From Trichobilharzia regenti (Eukaryota > Platyhelminthes > Trematoda > Strigeidida > Schistosomatidae), in the NCBI GenBank assembly GCA_944472135.2, contig OX235263.1, forward strand, positions 34,711,379 through 34,775,378: 64,000 nucleotides of DNA, given 5' to 3'. The notes below the pieces were generated by a model that was given only the letters and a program-made list of their open reading frames with translations, had not been told where the DNA came from and did no database searches. Position 1 is the stretch's first letter. Each line of letters starts with the position of its first letter. Positions 55,872 through 64,000 of the stretch are shown here, one piece after another. The position numbers and the translations under genes are program-made.

Positions 55872-56513
55872 CAATGTTTTGATTTGTTTTGAGCTTTTAT
55901 TTTATTTTGATGACTTAATTTTGTTTCTTCGCCTGTTCCTTAATTGCTTATAATTCTTGTATTCACTTAAATCTCTTACATAGTTTCGTATTATCTACTT
56001 TGTTTCTATGTGCATCCTGAGTAAAACTCACTCATCAAACTATTCATATTATTATTGCATAACTTCTTTTAACAACTGTTTGTGACAACTCATCACCTTT
56101 GTTACTACCCTAGCACTTAATGGTCTTGACTTATATTACCAACCTTTACCTGTTTAGTTAAAATAACCTTAAGCAATTATAATTCTTGTATCCACTTAGA
56201 TCTCTTACATAGTTTCGCATTATCTACTTTGTTTCTATGTGCATCCTGAGTAAAACTCACTATTATTATTACAACTGTTTGTGACAACTCATCATTTTTT
56301 TACTACCCTAGTTTCATTAGCACTTAATTTTCTTGACCTGTATTACCATCCTCCACTTGTTTAGTTAAAAGTAACCTTAACCAATTGTAACTTTGTTTGA
56401 CAAACTTAATGTACACATACATACAAAACAATGCATATATATTTGCGATTGTACAGCTAAGAAAATGAATTCGCCGAAAAGAGACTCTTCGCTGATCTAC
56501 GTGTTTTGTTTTC
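55828..56513. repeat. Right terminal inverted repeat (pLTR) of PLE-2
   Basis: Reverse complement of the left repeat; starts within the last codons of the RT/GIY-YIG gene (ACAAAAGAAGATTACTCAAC) and ends CGTGTTTTGTTTTC. Confidence 0.85.
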
Positions 56514-56656
56514 ATTAATGCCTGGATGGGGATTATCCATGAATTAATAAAGGAGACAAGTTCACACAAGTGAAATGGTCACAGACTAAGCGAGCAAACA
56601 GAAAGAGAGACCAACATGCACACACACACACATAAATATATATATGTGGATACATA

Positions 56657-57025
56657 TCACCTCCCCTTTTGAGAAGAGTGATGATTAGTAAGATGTTTAC
56701 CTGGGGGTTTATCTGGGACCTTTGGGCTTGTTGTTGACGCCTGTCGTTTCGTCTGACTGTTGGGTTTGCGGCTTCGGCTCCGTCCGGAATTGTCTAACAT
56801 TTTATGCTTCTTGGCTGCATTGCATAGCGAATTTAGTGGGGCCAGATGCAAACGATCGAACCAATCAAGTCCCAAAAGATTTAAATCACTCTTGGTGACG
56901 TAGCAAATTCCTGTGAATTTGGTATTGCGGAAGGAAACAGAACATTTGAGTTCACCAATAAGTTTGAGCCGCCCACCACAGGCGCTGAGAGAAGTCTGGG
57001 AAGTATATGATTGGTGGTCTGCCAA
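56657..57025 (-). pseudogene. Gypsy protease C-terminal half, out of frame with gag
   Basis: Reads 'ACGGRLKLIGELKCSVSFRN' and 'YVTKSDLNLLGLDWFDRLHL', the second half of a retropepsin-like domain ending in the usual '(I/L)LG.D(W/F)'. The gag-protease frame at 56952 contains the first half with the active-site DTAS. The two frames overlap at 56952-57025 and the shift lies between them. It runs through basic low-complexity sequence to the polypurine tract, without RT. Confidence 0.75.
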
Positions 57026-58181
57026 TATTATTCCAAAGTTTCTCTGATATAACAGTAATATCAGAGGCGGTATCTAGCTGCAGACGTGCATCATGACCAT
57101 TTATCTGAAGATCAAGATATTTCCGCATAGCTGGTTTTGTGACTTGACAGGTTGCGCGTAGACTCAATGATCTCCTTGGAGATTTAGGACCAACATTTTG
57201 TTGAGCTTTCGCTGGATTTTGATATTTGGGTTTGCGTGGCTGACAAAAACCATTTTTATGACCGATGATTTTGCACTTGCTGCAACGATGATTTTTGTAT
57301 GGGCAAGACTTTACAAAGTGCCACGCGCCACAATGCCAGCATGGTGATGGAGGGGTCTTCTTTGTCGTATTTTGTGAAGTTGGACGAGTATCTGTAGATT
57401 TCCGCGGGACATTAGAAGACGGTGGGTCAGGACTGGATGATGAGAGATTTTTGCTCTTTCGTAATGCACGAATATCAGAGCTTCTCGAAGGTGTTGATTC
57501 AACCAGGTGTGTGTCTTTCTGCAGATTAATCAGCCGTTGATATTCATCAGCTATGTCATGTAATGTTAACTTGGGATTTTGTTCTAGCTGATTGAGCAGT
57601 CGAGTTCGGATATCTGTGAAACGAGGAGATTGAAGACTGCATATGAGAATCAAGGCTTTGAATTGATCATCTGTTAAGGACCTGAGTCGAAATCTCTCAC
57701 ATTCTCGGTTGACTGTGCCAACGTGAGTAAGAAAATCATCATTTTCATTCATTGCCAGCTTGAGGCAACGATAACGTATACTGAATAATGAGGAGTGGTC
57801 TCCAAAATGTTCACGCAGCAGCTTTATTGTATCATCGAAACTCTTGTCACGTGGTTTCTGGGGTAAAATTAGGTTGCAGTACCGTTCATATTCTGCCGGA
57901 CCCAATTTACGTAACAACACTCGCACCTTCCAGGCATCGTCTTGTGAGGCGAGATCAACAGTGAATAAATCCTCATAACGTTGATACCATGTGTCAAAAG
58001 TGACATTAGCCTCTGGGTCATAATTGAACTGTGAAATACTGTTCACAATGCCGTCGACAGATGGTAGCATGGTATGATTGGGATTGCTTGAAGGTGAAGC
58101 TGAACCAGTCTGTTGGTTGACGAACATTTCCATTAATTTCAATTGTTGTTCAAACAATAATTCCAATTTAGAATAATCCAT
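56952..58181 (-). CDS. Gypsy Gag with two zinc knuckles and start of protease
   Basis: 409 codons. Residues ~60-235 form a Gag capsid-like helical region (FDTWYQRYEDLF, AWKVRVLLRKLGPAEYERYC, FDDTIKLLREHFG), typical of Ty3/gypsy Gag in flatworms. A Ser/Pro/Lys-rich linker precedes two CCHC-type knuckles (CWHCGAWHFVKSC, with one residue fewer than standard before His, and CSKCKIIGHKNGFC). Then comes 'LQINGHDARLQLDTASDITV', the N-terminal half of a retropepsin with DTAS in place of the usual DTGA/DSGA. The start at 58181 is just inside the 5' LTR and primer site. The C-terminal ~20 residues are out-of-frame sequence after the shift. Confidence 0.85.
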   Translation of the reverse strand: MDYSKLELLFEQQLKLMEMFVNQQTGSASPSSNPNHTMLPSVDGIVNSISQFNYDPEANVTFDTWYQRYEDLFTVDLASQDDAWKVRVLLRKLGPAEYERYCNLILPQKPRDKSFDDTIKLLREHFGDHSSLFSIRYRCLKLAMNENDDFLTHVGTVNRECERFRLRSLTDDQFKALILICSLQSPRFTDIRTRLLNQLEQNPKLTLHDIADEYQRLINLQKDTHLVESTPSRSSDIRALRKSKNLSSSSPDPPSSNVPRKSTDTRPTSQNTTKKTPPSPCWHCGAWHFVKSCPYKNHRCSKCKIIGHKNGFCQPRKPKYQNPAKAQQNVGPKSPRRSLSLRATCQVTKPAMRKYLDLQINGHDARLQLDTASDITVISEKLWNNIGRPPIIYFPDFSQRLWWAAQTYW

Positions 58182-58240
58182 AGTAAATTGTTATGTTGCT
58201 GCTGCTGAGTGGTTAATAGTAGTTTTCCCCGTCGCCAAAT

Positions 58241-58681
58241 TGTTATGTACTCGTCGCTGAATTATTGTTATGGACTGGTCGAGAAACTAATAGTCCTGAC
58301 GCGAGAAGGCGGAAATCAGAAGACCACTAGGTTTGCGATGATACTTCTATTGTCCAAACACAAGGAGACGAAAATAAATGGTCTCACACCAAAGTGGTCA
58401 GTAAGTAAAGTAGTTGTAAAGTTCACACAGAATGTGTGAACGAAATATATATATAACAAAATATATATAGTAGACATGTCAAACAACCATATATGGATAT
58501 ATGTCACTAAGCAACGGACTGTCAACAAACACTCATATTATATATAATATAATATAAGGAGAATATACATTAATAAAGGAGACAAGTTCACACCAGTGAA
58601 ATGGTCACAGACTAAGCGAGCAAACAGAAAGAGAGACCAACATGCACACACACATAAATATATATATGTGGATACATATCA
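58241..58681 (-). repeat. 5' LTR of the gypsy element
   Basis: Intact 441-bp LTR matching the two halves 52919-53259 and 56555-56659. It includes a TATATATAATATAATATAAG tract. Confidence 0.88.
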
Positions 58682-58686
58682 ATATC

Positions 58687-58807
58687 AAACATAGCTTTAC
58701 TCAGATAATTTTTCTTCACCCACTGACCGATTTAGCATCACTGCTAACCACCTCAGTGTAACTTATGTTATTCATAATTTTTACACGATATGAGACATCT
58801 TCCTTAC
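58687..58807 (-). other. SAMHD1: Intron 5' end downstream of the SAMHD1-like exon
   Basis: Short intron segment between the donor at 58807 and the gypsy target site. Confidence 0.6.
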
Positions 58808-58878
58808 CTTATATTCATTATATTCTGGTCCACCTTTTTTAACGAAATCTTCCCACATATGTGAAAATGGTCCATGAC
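58808..58878 (-). CDS. SAMHD1: SAMHD1-like gene, HD-motif exon
   Basis: 71 nt between acceptor AAATTAG and donor GTAAGG. It enters in phase with two bases completing a Gly codon and reads HGPFSHMWEDFVKKGGPEYN then EYK. This matches the SAMHD1 sequence after the HD pair (LGHGPFSHMFDGRF...RPE), including the His of HGPFSH that acts near the dNTP triphosphate. The exon with the HD pair itself and the N-terminal part must lie upstream (above 58.9 kb); I could not find them in the window. Confidence 0.82.
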
Positions 58879-59545
58879 CTAATTTAAAATATGAAAATGC
58901 GTATTGTTCATTCATATAGAGGTTAAATATTTTGTGAATTAACCAATTTTAATACATCTATAATTGGATTTCGAGCTTCATAATATTAGTGATGAAACGC
59001 TACAGAAGACTTAGAGTAGTTTCACTGAAATCAGATGAATGTTCTAGGGTCTGGTTCATTGGTAGATAGTAGTTTGATATTCCACAAAAAAAAATGTAAT
59101 TCTAAATATCAATGATTACTTTTCATCACAGTCATTTGGATTGTTAAATAAAACGAAGAGAAGTTGGTAGCTTAGATATTATTGTTTACCGGTAACCAAC
59201 ACATTTTGAAAAATACCAAGGTTTTGCTTCTTATCATTCGATATGTGTTAAGTCATAGTTAGTGAAATGTTCACGCCAGAAACTTTGTGAACCATCCAAT
59301 ATTCACCCTACAGTATTTATCAGAGCTTATACAACCAGAGATACAAATAAGACGTAATTGTCTGGTATGACAAAGTTAAGAGAAAGTGCAAGGTCAAGGA
59401 AAGAATATCTCAAGATTCCTTACGAAGCTGGGATTAGGTTGATACTGACAACAAGAAAATTCGCTCAAAAGGAAGCAATGGAAGAGTAATGGAGAAGATT
59501 TGTATCTCTAGCAGGTATTTTTGGTGTGGTTGTATTCTCTGGACT
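58879..59545. other. Intron sequence, nothing recognised
   Basis: Upstream intron of the SAMHD1-like gene as far as can be seen. Confidence 0.45.
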
Positions 59546-59547
59546 GG

Positions 59548-59650
59548 GTTGGTTGGTTTACTCCTGAAACTTTGACTATCCGTCTAGACAACATCTTCAG
59601 TGCTCATTCCGTCGTGAAGTACAGTTGTGAAAGGAAATAACATCAGCCAT
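59548..59650 (-). mobile_element. Short Penelope end fragment (PLE-1 relative)
   Basis: TCCGTCTAGACAACATCTTC and AGTGCTCATT match the fragment at 48630-48660 closely. Confidence 0.45.
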
Positions 59651-60505
59651 TAACTGGAGGATCTGGACTTCACCGAAGACATATGTCTGATTTCCCACAA
59701 ACTGGAAGATATGCAAGTGAAAAGCGACGAGTTGGCAGGAGAACCATCAAAGATAGGACTTCAGGTGAACGTAGAGAAAACAGAGATAGGTGATGAAGAT
59801 TCCTGGCCAACACCAACAGCAACAACAACAGACGACAGTCAGCCAGCATAAATGGGAGGGACACGAACGAAACAACCTCCTTCACCTACCTGGGGAGCAT
59901 AGTTTCAATTACAGGCAGGCGGAACTGACCAGGATATCAAAGCAAGAATCGGAAAAGCAAGACAAGCTTTCATTACCCTTAAGTCCGCGTGGAGGTCAAC
60001 ATCACTCAGCATCAAAAATAAGATCCGAATTTTCAACTCCAATGTGAAGCCAGTCAGTGCTACTGTACGGATCAGAGACTTGGCGCGTCATAAAGAGCAC
60101 ATCAAACAAACTAAAGACCTTCATCAACAGCTGTCTTCGCTCAATACCAAAGATCAGATGGTCAGCCAGAAAAGGTCAGCAACAGAGAGAGATCTCTCGG
60201 AGCAAACCAACCAGGAGCCGACTATGAAACAAATAGGCAGGAAGAAAAGGAGATGGATTGGCCATACTCTGAGGAAACCATCAAGTGACATCACTAGACA
60301 AGCCATTGCTCGAGTGGAACCCGAAAGGGAGGCGGCGAGTTGGTTGTCAGTGTAAGGGTGACTTGGAGGAGATCATGTGAAGAGGAGATGAAAGCGTGTG
60401 GGCAGACTTGGAGCAGGGTGAAAAAGTTGGCAGAAAACCGAAGGCAATGGAGACACGCGGCTGAATCCCTATGTTCCTCTAGGAATTAAAGGATATAATT
60501 ATAAT
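59650..60505 (+). pseudogene. RTE-like non-LTR 3' part (family 1)
   Basis: Starts in 'LEDLDFTEDICLISHKLEDM': the catalytic FADD reads FTED. It continues with 'DIKARIGKARQAFITLKSAW', 'SIKNKIRIFNSNVKPVSA', 'KKRRWIGHTLRKPSSDITRQ' and ends CTCTAGGAATTAAAGGATAT. The 5' end is truncated and there are frameshifts. Confidence 0.75.
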
Positions 60506-60632
60506 TAACTGCACATAGTCAAAATTAATGTATTTAAATATAAAACTAAGAGAATATGACATACGTCCTTGAAAATAGTGACCCACCCCACTTTAGGATT
60601 TCAGAAATCACAACGTTTTTTAAAGTATTTAA

Positions 60633-61791
60633 TGGAAACAAAAACGTAGTTCAGCCAAGAGTCTCTTTTTGGCGGATTCATTTCCATAGCTATACAACCG
60701 CAAATGCATGTGTGTGTACATTAAGTTGGTCAAACAAAATTACAATTGGTTATGGTTATTTTAACTGAACAGGTGAAGATTGGTATTCAGAGTTACATAA
60801 TACAAAATCAGTCAAGAAAATTAGGTGTTAATGAAATTAGGGTAGTAACACAGGTGATGAGTTGTCACAAAGAGTTGTTAAGTAATAATATGAATAGCTT
60901 GACGATTGAGTTTTACTCAGGATACACATAGGAGCCAGGTACATCGGTCTTTCAACGCGCACCCTGTCCAAGAGGATTCAAGAACACTATCCTGCATGGT
61001 TGCGAAAAGGCAATAGTGGTACAATAAGGAGTGCGATAATTGGAACACCTGGTTAACACTGATCATTCCATATCAACAAATGCCTCCTTCAAATTAATCT
61101 ACAGAGTCACGAATAACCTACCAAAGACAAAACGGTTTCATCTTCTTTGTATCGCTGAAGCTCTGGCCATTCACATAAAAACCCGGAGCTGTGCATACAA
61201 AAGAGAATTACTCAACCACTTCTACTATCGTGGTAACAACTTTGTTGATTTTGATGACTTAGTTTTCTCTGTTTGCCTGCTCTTTAACTGCTTGTAATTC
61301 TTCTATCCATTTAGAACTCTTACGTAATTTCGTATTCTTTACTTTGTTCATATGTGTATCCTGAGTAAAACTCAATCATTAAACCATTCACATCATTACA
61401 TAACTTTTTTTTAACAACTGTTTATGACAACTCATCATCTATGTTACTACCCTAATTTCATTAACACCTAATTTTCTTGACTGATTTAGTATTACGTAAC
61501 TCCATCAACCAATCTCCACGTGTTTAGTTAAAATAACCATAACCAGCTGTATTTTTAAAAAATTATATTTGTAAAATGTCTACTTCTCACTCGGAGCCTA
61601 AATATTATAGAAGTATTCTGTCAAATCTTGACTACAGTTCATTTGACACACTCAATGTACGCACACATACAAAACAACCATATATATTTGCGGTTGTACA
61701 GCTATGGAAATGAATTCGTCGCCGAAAAGAGACTCTTGGCTGATCTACGTGTTTTGTTTTCATTAATGCTTGGATGGGGATTATCCATGAG
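60633..61791 (+). mobile_element. Internally deleted PLE-2 derivative (1.16 kb)
   Basis: A 13-bp duplication TTAAAGTATTTAA (60620-60632 and 61792-61804) flanks it. It keeps ~0.3 kb of the left repeat, then jumps near 60930 to the GIY-YIG region (GAGCCAGGTACATCGG), continues through the C-terminus with frameshifts, and has the right repeat and the same one-sided tail (ATTAATGCTTGGATGGGGAT then TATCCATGAG). It lacks RT. Confidence 0.85.
60930..61235 (+). pseudogene. GIY-YIG C-terminal fragment of PLE-2 derivative
   Basis: Encodes the 'GARYIGLSTRTLSKRIQEHY' region with YIG, then after a frameshift 'SFKLIYRVTNN' and 'RFHLLCIAEALAIHIKTRS'. The first strand of the GIY part is missing. Not functional. 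Confidence 0.75.
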
Positions 61792-61804
61792 TTAAAGTAT
61801 TTAA

Positions 61805-62259
61805 CACAAATTCACTGTATATCCATTAATTAAGTGTAGCTTAGTGAAATCAAAATGAAATAAATATTAGAATAGTAAAAAGAAATATTTAACGCATTTA
61901 AAAATTTCCAAAATACACAACAATAATTAATCAAGGTAAGAAGAATTTACCGGTGATATCATCAGCTATGTTAATTTATCATAATATTATTAATATTTGA
62001 AGGTTGGAACTTATACTCTACAAGTATATCCGTACAAAGCAGTTCTAGACATGACACAAATTCACATTTGGTTCAGTTTCTTAGTATTCAAGAAATAGTA
62101 AACAAATGCAAAATCGTATACATTCGGTTACAGACCAAAACAATTAGGGATGAGAAGTGGAATGAGGCTTATTTGATATTTAAAATAATGACTGATACTA
62201 TTTCCATGCTAGCCAATCTATATGTTTTGCAAGTTTAGTTGATACTTCTTATTTATTTC
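61805..62259. other. No recognisable gene
   Basis: AT-rich. A possible minus-strand exon at ~61952-61966 (flanked by AG and GTAAAT) has no match I could support. Confidence 0.4.
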
Positions 62260-63330
62260 ACTAACAGACTGCAGGCCTGCCTTCTTCTTCTACGGGCAGT
62301 GTTAGCTGACATAGTATCCGGCTGGAAAAGAGCTAGAGGTGATGATATGTATCCACATATATATGTTTATGTGTGTGTGTGCATGTTGGTCTCTCTTTCT
62401 GTTTGCTCGGTTAGTCTGTGACCACTTCACTTGTGTGAACTTGTCTCCTTTACTAATGTATATTCTCCTTATATTATATTATATATAATATGAGTGTTTG
62501 TTGACAGTCCGCTGCTTGGTGACATATATCCATATATGTTTGTTGACATGTCTGCTATATTCGCTATGTATAATTGGATCGACACTCCATTATAATTAGC
62601 CATTCATGTTAAGACTGTCTAATGATTTTTCCCACGCTTGTCTGAATTATTTATATATATTCGCATTCACAATTTGTGTGAACTACTTTACTTTACAACT
62701 ACTTGACTTGCTTACCACTTTGGTGTGAGACCATTTATTTTCGTCTCCTTGTGTTTGGACAATAGAAGTATCATCGCAAACCTAGTGGTCTTCTGATTTC
62801 CGCCTTCTCGCGTCAGGACTATTAGTTTCTCGGCAGTACATAACAATAAATTAGCGACGAGTGCATAACAATTTGGCGACGGGGAAAACTAGTCCATAAC
62901 AATAATTCAGCGACGAGTACATAACAGGTGACCATACCAAAACATGACATCAGTCAATGAATTCCACTACAGTTAGTTTAAGCCAGCCACGTAGTGAGGT
63001 GTAGACTTCCTGACCGGTTAGGATCATCGGGATGAGAATAACCAACGTTGGCTGCAGACAACTGGTGATATGGCTCGAAATCATTCTCAGTGATGGTGCA
63101 GATGCATTCACTCTTTATTATTTATAATATCCAATAAAATTCTATTGTTCTTCCATATTACTATTCTTCCCCCCCCCCCCACACACACACAAACACATCT
63201 GTTTATTATCTTCCTCTTGAATCTCTCCTTACTCTCTTTTTATGCTTAGTGTGCTCCATGGAGGAAGAGTGGCAACTGGAACTGCTGCAAAGCAGTGCAA
63301 AGTTCTACATTGAAAGCAGTCAGTCATTTC
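62260..63330 (+). mobile_element. Non-LTR 3' end (family 2) interrupted by an LTR
   Basis: 62260-62342 (GCCTTCTTCTTCTACGGGCA; GCTGGAAAAGAGCTAGAGGT) continues at 62927 (GACCATACCAAAACATGACA), matching the uninterrupted copy at 24545-24990. The inserted LTR unit is flanked by GGTGA on both sides. The 3' UTR contains a C10 plus (CA)n tract near 63171-63195. Confidence 0.75.
62343..62926 (+). mobile_element. Near-solo gypsy LTR with leftover primer-binding site
   Basis: 62343-62870 is a 528-bp LTR (TGATATGT...GCATAACA) related to the LTR at 58241 but with a ~90-bp replacement segment near 62565-62650. It is followed by ATTTGGCGACGGGGAAAACT (62871-62890), identical to the putative primer-binding site of the gypsy element, and then by 36 bp (62891-62926) identical to the final 36 bp of the LTR at 58241. 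Target duplication GGTGA (62338-62342 and 62927-62931). Confidence 0.85.
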
Positions 63331-63520
63331 GTCAACAGGCTACAGTATTTACAAAATACACTTAATCGATAATCCATCAATTTGAAAATCTATCGTCTTA
63401 TGTCTTTCTACTTCTATTAACTTTGTACTTTGATTTGGATGGTAACTTGTTGAGCATGATAAATACGTGAAAAATCTTAGTTGATTGAAAAAAAGAACTG
63501 ATTTCACTAAAAAGTGTAAA
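63331..63520. other. No recognisable feature
   Basis: AT-rich spacer before the truncated endonuclease. Confidence 0.4.
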
Positions 63521-63524
63521 TTAC

Positions 63525-64000
63525 TGGATCCCGGTAGATAGCCGAATGTGTGCTGTCCGTCTGAACGGATCAGTAAAAAGGAGAAAGGACTGCACTACTC
63601 GCCGATGCCTTTTCGTAATCTCCGCCTACGCCCCCACTGACTGCAGTTCGGATGAAACGAAGGATGAGTTCTACCAAAAGCTGTCTAGTTTGGTGCGAAA
63701 GGCTAAACGCTCAGATATAGTCGTTCTAGCTGGTGACTTTAACGCTCAAGTAGGGAAATTGTGTCAATCTGAGAAGGATGTCGGTGGCACCTATGGAGTC
63801 CCGTGCCAGCGAACCGACAACGGTGACCGTCTCCTACAGTTCTGTTCTGATAATCATTTGTTTCTTGTAAGCACTAACTTCAAACACAAGGAGAGACACT
63901 GTTTGACTTGGAGACCCCCTTCATCAAACCAACGCTGGACACAAATAGACCACATAGCAATAAGCTATCGTTGGCGTGGGTCGGTAGGAGATTGTCGCTC
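63525..64000 (+). CDS. Non-LTR retrotransposon apurinic endonuclease, partial
   Basis: Open to the window edge. It begins abruptly at WIPVDSRMCAVRL, so it is 5'-truncated or diverged upstream; an in-frame ATG is at 63546. Motifs of the exonuclease III/AP endonuclease fold: 'RRCLFVISAYAPTDCSSDET', 'DIVVLAGDFNAQVGKL' (the conserved GDFN), 'RTDNGDRLLQFCSDNHLFL' and 'RWTQIDHIAISYRWRGSVGD' with the conserved IDH. The final SDH motif and the RT lie beyond 64000. No stops in 158 codons, so this copy may be relatively young. It nicks target DNA for reverse transcription. Confidence 0.85.

Larger units (their letters stand above)
53260..56542 (+). mobile_element. Penelope-like element with long terminal inverted repeats (PLE-2)
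   Basis: A 3,283-bp insertion into the gypsy 3' LTR, flanked by the 12-bp duplication ATTAATAAAGGA (53248-53259 and 56543-56554); the uninterrupted LTR has this sequence once (about 58568-58579). Its ends are inverted repeats of ~0.68 kb (53260-53943 and 55828-56513), with a ~29-bp unpaired tail on the right only (56514-56542, containing GGATTATCCATGA). The RT/GIY-YIG gene lies between them and its last codons fall inside the right repeat. Inverted pLTRs, a one-sided tail and a 12-bp duplication all fit PLE biology. Confidence 0.9.
52919..58681 (-). mobile_element. Ty3/gypsy element lacking RT and integrase
   Basis: Perfect 5-bp target duplication ATATC (52914-52918 and 58682-58686). The 5' LTR is 58241-58681 (441 bp, TGATATGT...ACATAACA on minus). 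The 3' LTR is 52919-53259 plus 56555-56659, split by a PLE. Just inside the 5' LTR the minus strand reads ATTTGGCGACGGGGAAAACT, the likely primer-binding site. The internal region (56660-58240) holds only gag and a frameshifted protease, then the polypurine tract AAAAGGGGAGG (56660-56670, minus) abutting the 3' LTR. Pol beyond protease is absent, so the element is non-autonomous. It sits in a SAMHD1-like intron on the same strand as the gene. Confidence 0.88.

Noticed and set aside
57295..57540. Plus-strand frame across the gypsy zinc-knuckle region
   Set aside because: Antisense shadow of gag.
61950..61970. Possible upstream SAMHD1 exon on minus (AG ... GTAAAT)
   Set aside because: Too short, and the encoded residues do not match the expected HD-pair region.

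Overview
The window looks like nuclear DNA of a blood fluke (genus Schistosoma; species not determined). It is AT-rich and packed with nested retroelements. It carries tRNA-headed SINEs of the kind that contain hammerhead ribozyme cores (the schistosome Sm-alpha type), BEL/Pao and Ty3/gypsy LTR elements, CR1-like and RTE-like non-LTR elements, and two families of Penelope-like elements (PLEs). Two host genes with short exons and long TE-filled introns can be read through this. There is no bacterial or phage signature.

Layout. 1-2.93 kb: decayed Ty3/gypsy pol. 2.93-12.44 kb: two pol-less BEL/Pao elements in inverted orientation, about 1.76 kb apart, each with both LTRs; the right one appears to sit inside an old CR1-like element (about 6.7-15.5 kb), which a SINE also splits. 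15.85-20.09 kb: a near-perfect palindrome of two head-to-head PLE copies, inserted as one unit between 12-bp target duplications. 20.1-21.15 kb: inverted partial copies of an LTR-element gag. 22.16-28.03 kb (+): a two-exon gene matching SNRNP25, the U11/U12 minor-spliceosome 25 kDa protein. 33.0-58.9 kb (-): at least six exons matching a SAMHD1-type HD-domain dNTPase, including a 33-nt micro-exon. Its introns hold SINEs, RTE-like fragments, PLE remnants and a complete nested insertion: a gypsy element (52.92-58.68 kb, minus strand, gag plus partial protease only) whose 3' LTR was split by a PLE with ~0.68-kb terminal inverted repeats. 59.5-64 kb: RTE-like 3' end, a 1.16-kb internally deleted derivative of that PLE, a chimeric near-solo LTR with a leftover primer-binding site, and an apurinic-endonuclease domain running off the right edge.

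The host genes converge: SNRNP25 on plus ends at 28.03 kb and the SAMHD1-like gene on minus runs toward it. The recurring structural theme is long inverted repeats, at least seven from ~90 bp to ~3.8 kb arms, arising from different element families. Transcription through any of them would give hairpin RNA, so the region is a candidate source of double-stranded RNA. That last point is inference.

Intact-looking coding capacity for mobility exists only in the PLEs (RT with YVDD plus GIY-YIG). The BEL and gypsy elements lack RT and integrase and would need proteins supplied by other copies.
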